The notes below the pieces were generated by a model that saw nothing but the letters and a program-made list of their open reading frames with translations, was not told the DNA's origin and did not search any database. The translations under genes and the position numbers were made by a program. This document shows positions 26,032 through 33,721 of a DNA stretch of 64,000 nt, one piece after another (position 1 is the first letter of the stretch; each line of letters starts with the position of its first letter). Source of the DNA: Nocardia asteroides. Lineage in GTDB: Bacteria > Actinomycetota > Actinomycetes > Mycobacteriales > Mycobacteriaceae. Location of the stretch: the NCBI RefSeq assembly GCF_021183625.1, contig NZ_CP089214.1:2108001-2172000 (forward strand). Reading direction: 5' to 3'.

Positions 26032-26942
26032 GCGACCACCCCCGCGCGGTCGCCGCGCAGCGCGTTCGCGCGGTCTTCGCGGACGCCGGGTGCACCGGCT
26101 GGCTGCACGCCCGCCGCTGCGACGGCTCCGGCACCGAGGTCACCGTGCGCGGCACCGAGCGAGTGGTCACGGCCTCGGTCTACAAACTGCCGCTGGTCCT
26201 CGCCTTCTGCCGCGCGGTGGACGAGGGCAGGCTCGACCCGGCCGAACGGCTCACCGTCGACCCGGCGGAGTGCACCACCGGCCCGACCGGCCTCGCCGCC
26301 CTGCACGACCCGGTGACGCTGAGCCGCCGCGACCTCGCCACCTCGATGATGACCGTCTCCGACAACGCCGCCGCCGACGTGTTGCTCGGCGAGGTCGGGA
26401 TCGGCGCGCTGCACGACCTGCTGGACGAGCTCGGCCTCACCGCGACCAGGATCGTCGGCGGCACCGCCGACCTGCACCGCGCTCTGGTCTGCGACACCGA
26501 CACGCACAGCACCGCGGAAGCCTTCGCCGCGCTCGCCGACCTGGACGAGGCGTGGTCGGTCTCCGCCTACGACCCGGCCTTCACCAGCGCCACCACCCCC
26601 GAGGAGACGACGCGGCTGCTGCGCGCGGTCTGGGCGGGCGCGGTGCTCTCCCCCGAGCAGACGGCGTTCGTGCAGCGGATCATGCGCAAGCAGGTGTGGC
26701 CGCACCGGATCGCCGCCGCCTTCCCGCACCGCGGGGTCGCGGTGGCGGGCAAGACCGGGACCATCGGCACCATCCGCAACGAGGCGGCGGTGGTCGAGTT
26801 CCCCGGCGAGCACCCGGTCGCGGTCGCGGTCTTCACCCGCGCGGCGCGGGCCGAGCCGGTGCTCCCGGTCGTCGACGCCGCCATCGCGGAGGCCGCCCGG
26901 ATCGCCGTCACGGCGCTCCGCAAGCCACTGCCCGAGCCGTGA
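26028..26942 (+). CDS. Class A beta-lactamase-like serine hydrolase, lacks Glu166
   Basis: A 304-residue protein with SVYK (nucleophile Ser50), SDN (111-113) and AGKTG (Lys242), the three penicillin-recognition motifs. The ExxLN omega-loop motif of true class A beta-lactamases is not found in the expected interval (about 150-180), which reads TADLHRALVCDTDTHSTAE. No signal peptide or lipobox is visible, so it looks cytoplasmic. The start GTG overlaps the LysR stop. It may bind beta-lactams or muropeptides slowly, act as an esterase, or act as a sensor. Hydrolytic resistance activity is doubtful. Confidence 0.85.
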   Translation: MSDHPRAVAAQRVRAVFADAGCTGWLHARRCDGSGTEVTVRGTERVVTASVYKLPLVLAFCRAVDEGRLDPAERLTVDPAECTTGPTGLAALHDPVTLSRRDLATSMMTVSDNAAADVLLGEVGIGALHDLLDELGLTATRIVGGTADLHRALVCDTDTHSTAEAFAALADLDEAWSVSAYDPAFTSATTPEETTRLLRAVWAGAVLSPEQTAFVQRIMRKQVWPHRIAAAFPHRGVAVAGKTGTIGTIRNEAAVVEFPGEHPVAVAVFTRAARAEPVLPVVDAAIAEAARIAVTALRKPLPEP

Positions 26943-26948
26943 CAGCGC

Positions 26949-26974
26949 GCCAGTCGCCCCGTGCAGCGGCTGGC
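26949..26974. terminator. Possible bidirectional hairpin between convergent genes
   Basis: GCCAGTCGC, 8-base loop, GCGGCTGGC: nine pairs with one G-T wobble. It is located 6 bp after the serine hydrolase stop and before the end of the SRPBCC gene. No T-run. Confidence 0.35.
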
Positions 26975-27020
26975 TGGGGGCCATCCGGCCGGAATCCTGA
27001 ACCGGGGCGTAGTGCTCCGG

Positions 27021-27470
27021 CTACGCCCGCTTCTCGGCGAGCGTGGCGAGCCGGTCGATCGAGGCGGTGAGCTTGTCGGCGGTGGTGGCGCGGGCGCGCA
27101 CCTCGCGCTTCTCGTCGTGCAGGTTCGTCCAGTCGTAGGTGTGCGTCACGGTGGTGCGGTCTTCGCCCGCGGGGGCGAGTTCCCAGCGCCACAGGTGCCC
27201 GATCGGGTCCGTGCCCGGCTCGGCGGGCTTCCAGGCGATCAGCCTGCCCTCCTCGAACTCCACCACGTGGTTCTCCCGCACCGCGCCCGCGGTGAGGGTG
27301 GTGCTGAACACCTCGCCCACCGCGCGGACCCGGTGCCCGGGCGCGGATTCGGCCAGATTGTCGTTGCCGTCCCAGCTCGGCTGGGCGGCCGGGTCGGCGA
27401 TGAGTTCGAATACCTCGGCCGCGGGCGCGGCGATCTCACGGGAGGCTCGGACGATACGGGTCTCGGTCAC
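27021..27470 (-). CDS. SRPBCC (START-like) family protein
   Basis: A 149-residue protein with the polyketide cyclase/START-like pattern: ASREIAAPAAEVFELIADPAAQPSWDG at the N-terminus, then GRLIAWKPAEPG and a C-terminal helix. Such proteins bind hydrophobic ligands or act as cyclases or stress proteins. GTG 27470 gives the usual family start; a longer frame from 27506 adds unlikely residues. Follows the binding-protein gene by 45 bp on the same strand. Confidence 0.85.
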   Translation of the reverse strand: MTETRIVRASREIAAPAAEVFELIADPAAQPSWDGNDNLAESAPGHRVRAVGEVFSTTLTAGAVRENHVVEFEEGRLIAWKPAEPGTDPIGHLWRWELAPAGEDRTTVTHTYDWTNLHDEKREVRARATTADKLTASIDRLATLAEKRA

Positions 27471-27515
27471 GGCCCCGATGCAATCACCGGTCGCGGCGGC
27501 CGGCAACCATTCGGC

Positions 27516-28499
27516 TCACGCGGCGACGAATCCCCGGTCCCGCAGCCAGTCCCTGGCCACGTCGGCCGGGTCCTCGCCGACCACGTCGACCCGGCGGTTC
27601 AGCTCGGTGATCTCGTCGTTGGTGAGCGCGTCGGAGACCGGCGTCATGATCCGCTCGATCTGCGGGTACTTCGCGGCCAGCTCGACCGGGAGCGTGACCG
27701 CCGGGTTGTAGTGCGGGAAGAAGCCGAGGTCGTCGGTGAGCACCACCAGATCCAGCCCCTTGACCCGGCCGTCGGTGGTGTAGACCTCGCCGAACGGGCA
27801 GTCGGTGCCCGCCGCGGTGGAGTTGTAGATGATGCCGGTCTGCAGCACCGGGCGCTGCACCGAGTTCGGGTCGAAGCCGTAGGCGGCGGCCATGCCGGGG
27901 TAGCCGTCCCTGCGCACGTTGAACTCGGTGTCCACGCAGGTGCGCGCGGCCGCCGGATCGCGCTTCGCCAGCTCGGCGTACTGCGAGAGCGTGGTCACGC
28001 CGGTGCGCTCGATCACCCCGCGGGAGGCCGCGAGGGCATAGGTGTTGTCCATCGGCGCGAGCGCGACCCAGTCCATCCCGTTCTCCGCGATGTCCTCGTC
28101 GCGCACCGCGACGAACTGCTCCCGCGGGTCCTTGAGCGGGTTCTCGTGGCCGAGGTAGTTGATCCAGCCGTTGCCGGTGTACTCGTAGGTGAGGTCGACC
28201 TGCCCGGTGATCTGCGCGTCCCTGGTGCTGCGCGAGCCGACGATCGCGGTCAGGTCGCGCACGTCGGCGCCGGCCGCCTGCAGCGAGAACGCCAGGATGT
28301 AGCCGAGGATGACCTGCTCGGTGAACTCCTTGGAGCCGACCGTGAGCTCGACGCCGTCCAGCCCCTCGTCGGTGGCGATGCTCGCCGGGCCGACCTCGAA
28401 GGGAAGGGTGGAGCCGGACTGCAGGCCGCAACCGGTGCAGACGGCGACCACAGCGGCGAGTACGCCGGCCAGCGGCGCGAGAATCCTGCGTCGGCGCAC
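27516..28499 (-). CDS. Osmoprotectant/betaine-type ABC substrate-binding lipoprotein (OpuAC-like), orphan
   Basis: A 327-residue protein with basic start VRRRRILAPL, hydrophobic core and a lipobox-like VCTGC (Cys about 25). The mature domain reads VELTVGSKEFTEQVILGYILAFSLQAAGADV, then TYEYTGNGWINYLG and FPHYNPAVTLP, the pattern of OpuAC/ProX-type betaine and choline binding proteins. GTG 28499 has GGAGG about 8 bases upstream. It follows the TauD-type dioxygenase by 34 bp and is likely co-transcribed. No permease or ATPase of this transporter is nearby, so it either serves a distant system or has another role. Confidence 0.88.
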   Translation of the reverse strand: MRRRRILAPLAGVLAAVVAVCTGCGLQSGSTLPFEVGPASIATDEGLDGVELTVGSKEFTEQVILGYILAFSLQAAGADVRDLTAIVGSRSTRDAQITGQVDLTYEYTGNGWINYLGHENPLKDPREQFVAVRDEDIAENGMDWVALAPMDNTYALAASRGVIERTGVTTLSQYAELAKRDPAAARTCVDTEFNVRRDGYPGMAAAYGFDPNSVQRPVLQTGIIYNSTAAGTDCPFGEVYTTDGRVKGLDLVVLTDDLGFFPHYNPAVTLPVELAAKYPQIERIMTPVSDALTNDEITELNRRVDVVGEDPADVARDWLRDRGFVAA

Positions 28500-28533
28500 G
28501 GTGCTGCCCTCCGATCCGGAACGGCCTCCGAGC

Positions 28534-29520
28534 CTAACGGAGACCGGCCGGCTCCGGACGGGACGACGCACCGACACCGGGCAGCAGCGGCGCGGCGACC
28601 ACCGGCGAGTAGTTGTCCGGGTCGCCCGCGACCGTCGTGCTCCGCCTGCCGCGGACGTCGACCGGGATGTCGCCCGCCAGCGTCACCCGGTGCAGCCGGC
28701 GGCGGTGCTCGCCGAAGTCGGCGACGCCGTAGTGCTGGGTGGCGCGGTTGTCCCAGAGCGCGACGTCGCCGTTGCGCCAGTCCCAGCGGACCGTGTTCTC
28801 CAGCCGGATGACCCGGTGCTGCAGCAGGTCGAGCAGGGCGCGCGAGTCGCGCGGCGAGACGTCGAGCAGGTGCTTCACGAACTGGCCGAGCACCAGCGAC
28901 TTGCGGCCGGTCTCCGGGTGGATCCGGACCACCGGGTGCCTGGTCTCGAACCGCTCGGCGGTGAACTCCTGGTAGTAGGCGTTCTCGCCGTAGTTGCTCT
29001 CGCGGCCGTGCTCGGCGTAGTCGTAGCGGTTGGTGTGCAGCGCCCAGAGCTCCTCGGCCAGCACCTGGAGCGGGGCGGGCAGCGCGTCGTAGGCGGCGGT
29101 GGTCGAGGCCCAGACCGTGGTGCCGCCGTACGGCGGCAGGGTGACCGCGCGCAGCAGCGACGCCTTCGGCACCCGGTCCACGAAGGTGACGTCGGAGTGC
29201 CAGGCGTTGGCGGCGCCCTCCAGCTCCAGCAGCAGCGCGCCGCGCGACTTCACGGTCGGGTGCGGCTCGGTCGGGGTGCCGAGCCTGGCGGCGGCCTCCC
29301 ACTGCGATTCCCGGTCCAGGTGGTGCTGGTCACGGAAGAAGAGCACCTGGTGCTCGGCGAGCGCCACCTGGATCGCGGTGGCGGTGGCATCGTCGAGCTG
29401 GGCGCCGAGCGTCAGCCCCCGCACCTCGGCGCCGAGCGCGCCACCGACCTTGCGGATATCGAGTACCGGCAGGTCGTCGCGGGTCAGCGCTGCGCGGGGA
29501 AGGGGCGCCACGGCCGTCAT
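28534..29520 (-). CDS. TauD/TfdA family Fe(II)/2-oxoglutarate dioxygenase
   Basis: A 328-residue enzyme. The iron ligands are His and Asp of NAWHSDVTF and a C-terminal His in GVADFGEHRRRLHRV; the arginine of RLHRVTL would bind 2-oxoglutarate. The region VALWDNRATQHYGV is typical of taurine dioxygenase and alkylsulfatase (AtsK-like) members, which release sulfite or sulfate from organosulfur compounds. No sulfonate ABC transporter is adjacent. The following betaine-type binding protein suggests a zwitterionic organosulfur substrate, which is only an inference. Confidence 0.9.
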   Translation of the reverse strand: MTAVAPLPRAALTRDDLPVLDIRKVGGALGAEVRGLTLGAQLDDATATAIQVALAEHQVLFFRDQHHLDRESQWEAAARLGTPTEPHPTVKSRGALLLELEGAANAWHSDVTFVDRVPKASLLRAVTLPPYGGTTVWASTTAAYDALPAPLQVLAEELWALHTNRYDYAEHGRESNYGENAYYQEFTAERFETRHPVVRIHPETGRKSLVLGQFVKHLLDVSPRDSRALLDLLQHRVIRLENTVRWDWRNGDVALWDNRATQHYGVADFGEHRRRLHRVTLAGDIPVDVRGRRSTTVAGDPDNYSPVVAAPLLPGVGASSRPEPAGLR

Positions 29521-29615
29521 CGGATCCTCCTCGAACTCGACATCTAGCGATCCCCAGGAATCTAGGGGCGCCGCCGAGCCCGCGGAACGGTTGCGATCAC
29601 CGTGCGCGAATCACG

Positions 29616-30209
29616 CTATCCGGCGGGTGCTGGTCTCCCCGCGGCCTCGGCCGCGTTGTCGGCGGTGAGCCGGTACACCACGCGCTCCAGCGTCGGCAGG
29701 ATGGTGGAGATCTCGACCGTGCCGGTGGCGAACCCCCCGATCAGCGAGAGCACCACGTTGCCGAGGATCACCACGAGGTCCTCGAGGTAATCGGGGTCCA
29801 GGTTCTGGATGGCGTCGGCGACCCACGGGACGAGCACGGTCAGCCCCTGCTCGTCGAGGAGCTGCCCGCACGGCCCCTGCCTGGCGTAGTGGTACGCCTC
29901 CAGCATCCGGGGCTGCCGCTCCCAGGGCTCGAAGACACAGCGCAGCACCCGCATGAGCGAGTCGCGGGTGGCCTCGCCGGGCGGCGCGGGCTCCAGCTCG
30001 GCGTAGGCCTCGTCCGCCATCCAGTCCTTGATGGCGCGCACGATCAACTCGTCCCTGGTGGCGAAGAGCTTGTAGACGGTGGTCAGCGAGACGTGCGCGC
30101 GCTTGGCGACGACCCGCAGCTGGACCGCGTCGAAGCCCTCCGTCTGCAACAACTCCAGCACCACCGCGACGATCTGCCGCTGCGCCTCGGTGTCCTGCCC
30201 TCTCGCCAC
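29616..30209 (-). CDS. TetR/AcrR family transcriptional regulator
   Basis: A 197-residue protein with an N-terminal helix-turn-helix: LRVVAKRAHVSLTTVYKLFATRDELI (about residues 31-56). The C-terminal ligand-binding half is helical (DLVVILGNVVLSLIGGFATG). GTG 30209 begins 9 bp from two tandem palindromes (30218-30248), which it probably binds, giving autoregulation and control of the divergent EthD gene. The TauD gene follows 95 bp downstream on the same strand and may also be in its regulon. Confidence 0.9.
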   Translation of the reverse strand: MARGQDTEAQRQIVAVVLELLQTEGFDAVQLRVVAKRAHVSLTTVYKLFATRDELIVRAIKDWMADEAYAELEPAPPGEATRDSLMRVLRCVFEPWERQPRMLEAYHYARQGPCGQLLDEQGLTVLVPWVADAIQNLDPDYLEDLVVILGNVVLSLIGGFATGTVEISTILPTLERVVYRLTADNAAEAAGRPAPAG

Positions 30210-30217
30210 ACCCTTAC

Positions 30218-30248
30218 GGTAACTTCGTTACCTGGTAACCGTGTTACC
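30218..30248. promoter_or_regulatory. Tandem TetR-type operators (two GGTAAC-N3-GTTACC)
   Basis: Two perfect 15-bp inverted repeats, 30218-30232 and 30234-30248, with centres 16 bp apart. They fill the short gap between the divergent TetR (starts 30209) and EthD (starts 30308) genes. Two sites on nearly the same face or a turn and a half apart are typical of cooperative TetR-dimer binding. Confidence 0.75.
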
Positions 30249-30307
30249 AATCGCCGTCTCCGAGCTACGCTGCCACAAACTGGAACAGGTTTCAGGAAGT
30301 GGTGACG

Positions 30308-30970
30308 ATGAAGCTGGTGCACGCGCTCTGGGGCCCGGGCGAGCTGCTCGGCGACCCGGCCCGCACGGGGCTGCGCACGGCCGGGGCCACCCGGATCCAG
30401 GTGAACCTCGCGGACGCCGCGGTGGCCGGAGCGCTGCTGCGGCTCACCACCTTCGCGGAGCCGGTGGCCGCGGTGGTGGCGACGGAGGTCCCGGACGAGG
30501 CGGCGGGCGCGCGGGTCTCGGCGGTGCTCACCGGTTTCGCCGAGCGGGTGGCGGGCTGGTGGGTCGAGGAGCACCTGCCGCTGCCGCCGCCCGCGGTTCC
30601 CCCCGGCGAGCGGGCGCCGGGGCTGGCGAACATCGCCTTCCTCCGCCGCCCGGCCGAGCTGCCCTACGCCGAGTGGCGCTCCGCGTGGCTGGAGCACCAC
30701 ACCGCGGTCGCCATCGAGACCCAGGCGACCTTCGGCTACGTGCAGAACCGGGTGCTCGGCCCGGCCACCGAGGGCGCACCGGAGCTCGCGGCGATCGTGG
30801 AGGAGCTCTTCCCGATCGAGGCGCTCACCGACCCGCACGCCTTCTACGGCAGCGGCGGCGACGATGCCGAGCTGCACCGCAGGACCGGCGCGATGCTGCG
30901 CAGCGTCGCGACCTTCGGCGCCGACCGCGACCTGGACGTGGTCCCGACCAGCCGCTACCTGCTGGCCTGA
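30308..30970 (+). CDS. EthD-like dimeric alpha/beta-barrel protein
   Basis: A 220-residue protein. The region LPYAEWRSAWLEHHTAVAIETQATFGYVQNRVL has the Trp..His-His pattern of EthD-domain proteins, which include decarboxylases, cyclases and helpers of unknown function in aromatic and ether degradation. ATG 30308 is chosen since AGGAAG sits 8 bases upstream and would overlap the alternative GTG 30299. Its end overlaps the convergent LLM gene by 16 bp. Divergent from and probably repressed by the TetR through the operators between them. Confidence 0.75.
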   Translation: MKLVHALWGPGELLGDPARTGLRTAGATRIQVNLADAAVAGALLRLTTFAEPVAAVVATEVPDEAAGARVSAVLTGFAERVAGWWVEEHLPLPPPAVPPGERAPGLANIAFLRRPAELPYAEWRSAWLEHHTAVAIETQATFGYVQNRVLGPATEGAPELAAIVEELFPIEALTDPHAFYGSGGDDAELHRRTGAMLRSVATFGADRDLDVVPTSRYLLA

Positions 30971-31878
30971 CCGGCCAGCTCGCTCAGCAGCGCGCGGGTG
31001 CGGTCCGCGCTCTCGCCGCGGGTGAAGAGCGCGCCGACGAAATCGGTGGCGCCCGCCGCGGCGATCTCCGCGATCCGGGCCGCCACCTGCTCCTCGCCGC
31101 CGATCAGCGCCAGGTCGACCGGGCCCGCGACACCCTCGCGGTCCATCATGGCGCGGTACGAGGGCAGGTTCCCGTAGAAGCCGAAGGCCTTGCCCGCGCC
31201 GGCGCGCGCGTCCTCGACGTCGTCGGTGACGCAGACCGGCAGCGCGCAGACGACGCGCGGCGCCGGCTTGCCCGCCTCGGCCGCGGCCTCGGCGATCACC
31301 GGGACGATGTGCGAGCGGACGGTGGCCGGGCCGGTCATCCACAGCGTGGTGCCGTCGGTCTCGCGCCCGGCGAGCCGCAGCATGCGCGGGCCGAGCGCGG
31401 CGAGCAGCACCGGAACCCGGCCCTCGTTCGGCACGGTGAGCGCGAGTTCGGCACGCACCGTGTCGCCCTGGAACGAGGCGGGCCGGTTGTCCAGCAGCGG
31501 AAGCAGCACCCGCAGGTACTCGGTCATGTGGTGCGCGGGCCTGCCGAAGTCGTAGCCGTACATGTTCTCGATCACCGGGCGGTGCGAGAGCCCGACGCCG
31601 AGCGTGAGCCGGTTGTCGCCGAGCGCGAGCGCGGTGGTGCGGGCCTGCTGTGCGAGCGCGGCGGGGTGCCGCGGGTAGCTGGGCACCACCGCCGTCCCGA
31701 GCTCGATGCCCGGCACCCGGCTGCCGGCGACGGCGATGGCGGTCAGCGCGTCGACGCCGAAGATGTGCGAGAGCCACGCCGAGGAGAACCCCGCCGCGGC
31801 TGCGGCCGCCAGCTCGTCGGTCAGCCGGGTGAGGGCGTCGGGGCCCGAGGTCTCACCGAGCAAGATGCCGATACGCAC
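30955..31878 (-). CDS. LLM class F420-dependent oxidoreductase
   Basis: A 307-residue protein of the mycobacterial F420 LLM type: VRIGILLGETSGPDALTRL, IELGTAVVPSYPRHPAALAQQA, GDNRLTLGVGLSHRPVIENMYG and VPVLLAALGPRMLRLAGRETDG. GTG 31878 is the family start; the frame stays open upstream but the extra sequence belongs to another gene. It lies 16 bp after the 110-aa gene at 31895 and is presumably co-transcribed with it. Substrate unknown. Confidence 0.9.
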   Translation of the reverse strand: MRIGILLGETSGPDALTRLTDELAAAAAAGFSSAWLSHIFGVDALTAIAVAGSRVPGIELGTAVVPSYPRHPAALAQQARTTALALGDNRLTLGVGLSHRPVIENMYGYDFGRPAHHMTEYLRVLLPLLDNRPASFQGDTVRAELALTVPNEGRVPVLLAALGPRMLRLAGRETDGTTLWMTGPATVRSHIVPVIAEAAAEAGKPAPRVVCALPVCVTDDVEDARAGAGKAFGFYGNLPSYRAMMDREGVAGPVDLALIGGEEQVAARIAEIAAAGATDFVGALFTRGESADRTRALLSELAGQASR

Positions 31879-31894
31879 GATCCGTCTCCTCCGC

Positions 31895-32227
31895 TCAGGC
31901 GGGCGAGCTCGCCCGCGCCGGTTCCGCGGGCCAGCATAGGCGCGCGGCGTCGCGCTGCTGGATCCGGAGGAAGAGGCGCAGCAGCACCTGGGTGAGGTCG
32001 AGGCCGAGTTCGGCGGCGCGGAGCTGGGCCAGTTCGACGGCCATCGCGTCGTGCACCGCGGCCGAGTCGCTGAGCACCTCGTCGAGCACCATGCCGCTGA
32101 CGGCCTGGTCGCGGGTGAGCGGGATGTCGGGCAGCCAGTCGAGTCGCCAGGTACCGAATTCGTCGAGCCGAGCCTGTTCCGGGCTGACCGTGCTGGTGAT
32201 CGTGGTCGCGGTGCTGTGCAGTGCCAT
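31895..32227 (-). CDS. Hypothetical protein, 110 aa
   Basis: ATG 32227 has a strong GGAGGGG ribosome site 3-4 bases upstream. The protein (MALHSTATTITSTVSPEQARLDEFGTWRLDWLPD...) is soluble, Ser/Thr-rich at the N-terminus, with a helical middle (VHDAMAVELAQLRAAELGLDLTQVLLRLFLR). Not recognised. The F420 oxidoreductase starts 16 bp after its stop. Confidence 0.65.
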   Translation of the reverse strand: MALHSTATTITSTVSPEQARLDEFGTWRLDWLPDIPLTRDQAVSGMVLDEVLSDSAAVHDAMAVELAQLRAAELGLDLTQVLLRLFLRIQQRDAARLCWPAEPARASSPA

Positions 32228-32462
32228 GGTCCCCTCCGTTCGCGCTGCGAATGCTCGATCACGACCGCGCCGGTGTTCTGGGGCGGGCCGATGGTTCGCG
32301 TTGTCCGAGGACGAGCGGCAGGGGGATCGAGCGGAGACTCACCGGAAAGGCCGGGAACCTGCCTCCTGCCGCAGCGAGGTGTCCGTGGTCGGTACCTCCT
32401 CGCTGCCGGGGGCGGATTGTTTAGTTATGCTACCGAGCGCCTACTTGTGCCGTCAATTGTGC

Positions 32463-32493
32463 TTGAAGGCTTTTCAGTGACACTTCCTATGCT
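32463..32493 (+). promoter_or_regulatory. Possible promoter of the XRE-aminotransferase operon
   Basis: TTGAAG (32463-32468) and TATGCT (32488-32493), 19 bp apart, in an AT-rich stretch. A second TATGCT-like hexamer lies near 32425. It points rightward to the small frame at 32519 and the XRE gene at 32702. Confidence 0.35.
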
Positions 32494-32518
32494 TTCGCCG
32501 ATACTGGAGGTTGCGATT

Positions 32519-32659
32519 ATGCGTCCTGAAGGGGGTTTCCGTGCCGCTTTCCCCAGTCCGAGCCGTCCGCTCCGAACTCCCGCGTCCGACCAGCAATTCC
32601 GGCGCGAAGGGTCTCGCTCCGCCTACCGGCCTCCGGTGCCCTATGCTCACGCCCCGTGA
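32519..32659 (+). CDS. Possible small ORF, 46 aa (leader?)
   Basis: ATG 32519 follows TGGAGG by 8 bases, a good ribosome site. The 46-residue product is rich in Arg, Pro and Ser (MRPEGGFRAAFPSPSRP...) and has no recognisable domain. It ends 42 bp before the XRE start. It could be a leader peptide or chance. Confidence 0.25.
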   Translation: MRPEGGFRAAFPSPSRPLRTPASDQQFRREGSRSAYRPPVPYAHAP

Positions 32660-32701
32660 CACATCGTGTGCTTCGCTGTGCCGCCCGCTCGGAGGGCTCC
32701 C

Positions 32702-33721
32702 GTGACTGAACCGGGCGAACCGATCGGCGCGCTCGTGCGCCGGCTGCGGATCGAGCGCAGCCTGACCCAGGCGGAGCTGGCGCAGCGGGCCGGTTGCTCG
32801 CGCAGCCTGGTGCAGCAGATCGAGAACGGCTCCCGGGTGCCCCCGCTCTCGCTGCGCGAGCGGCTCAGCCTCGCGCTCGGCGAGGAGTTGCCCGGTGCCC
32901 CCGCAGAAGCGGGCGACAGCGGGCTGCACGAGCTGCGGATGCGGTTCAACGTGCTACTCGGCAAGGATCCGCAGGTGGTCGAGCGCGCGCTGCGGATCGC
33001 GCAGAGCCTGCTGGACGCCTCCGGTGCGCGGGACGGGATCGAGCCGCTGCGGCTGATCGCCGATCGGCAGCTGGAGCGCGCCGAGGAGATCCTGACCCAG
33101 ATCCCGTCGCGCAGCGCCACGGTCTGGGAGTGGAACACCGTCAACGACTGGCTCACCATCCTGGACCAGGCCAGCACGTCGGTGCGCGCCATCCACACCG
33201 CCGACCTCGGCACCATCGGTGGTGACGTCGGCGACGAATACCACGCCGCGATCCTGAAACTGGCGGACGAATCGCTCCCGCCGCGGATCGAGGTGCGGCG
33301 GATGTACGTGCTCGATGACATCAGCGATGTTTGGCCGTACGACGACAAACTCTGGCGACAGACCCGGGCGGGCGTCGAAAGTGTTCTGGTCAAGCGGGAA
33401 CACGCCCGCAACGCGCAGAGCATGCTCGTTGTCGACGACCGCTACGTCGCCATCGGCGAGTACGACTACTCGCAGCAGGCCAGGGTGGCCACCCGCTTCT
33501 CCGTGCTCAACCATGATGTCGCCTTCGCGGTCAAGCGATTCGAGAAGCTTTACGCGCTGCGGCTCGCCGGCACCGCCGTCCCGGTGAACGACGTGGTGGC
33601 GGAGCCTGCGCTGGCGGGGTACCGGCGGCTTTCCGACGGCGACTGCCGGATGCAGTTCCGGGAGGCGCTGGCCGAGCGCTGGGCCAGGATCGCAGCCGAT
33701 CCGGCCGGGGGGGCGGAGTGA
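32702..33721 (+). CDS. XRE family regulator with possible PLD-like C-terminal domain
   Basis: A 339-residue protein. Residues 5-65 form an XRE helix-turn-helix (LRIERSLTQAELAQRAGCSR, then QQIENGSRVPPLSLRERLSLAL). The C-terminal ~200 residues contain AIHTADLGTIGG, RRMYVLDDISDVW and VVDDRYVAIGEYDYS, which recall a phospholipase D-like fold, though an intact HKD motif is not seen. GTG 32702 has GGAGGG 5 bases upstream. The stop overlaps the next GTG (GTGA). It heads a coupled three-gene operon and is likely to sense a ligand through the C-terminal domain. Confidence 0.8.
   Translation: MTEPGEPIGALVRRLRIERSLTQAELAQRAGCSRSLVQQIENGSRVPPLSLRERLSLALGEELPGAPAEAGDSGLHELRMRFNVLLGKDPQVVERALRIAQSLLDASGARDGIEPLRLIADRQLERAEEILTQIPSRSATVWEWNTVNDWLTILDQASTSVRAIHTADLGTIGGDVGDEYHAAILKLADESLPPRIEVRRMYVLDDISDVWPYDDKLWRQTRAGVESVLVKREHARNAQSMLVVDDRYVAIGEYDYSQQARVATRFSVLNHDVAFAVKRFEKLYALRLAGTAVPVNDVVAEPALAGYRRLSDGDCRMQFREALAERWARIAADPAGGAE

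Larger units (their letters stand above)
32228..32701. other. Intergenic stretch, 474 bp, with promoter and possible small frame
   Basis: Divergent gap between the 110-aa gene and the XRE operon. The part 32410-32525 is markedly AT-richer than the surroundings. It holds a promoter-like element (32463-32493) and a possible 46-codon frame (32519-32659). Confidence 0.55.

Noticed and set aside
26028..26942. Second active class A beta-lactamase
   Set aside because: The ExxLN general-base motif and export signal are absent, so I call it only a related serine hydrolase.
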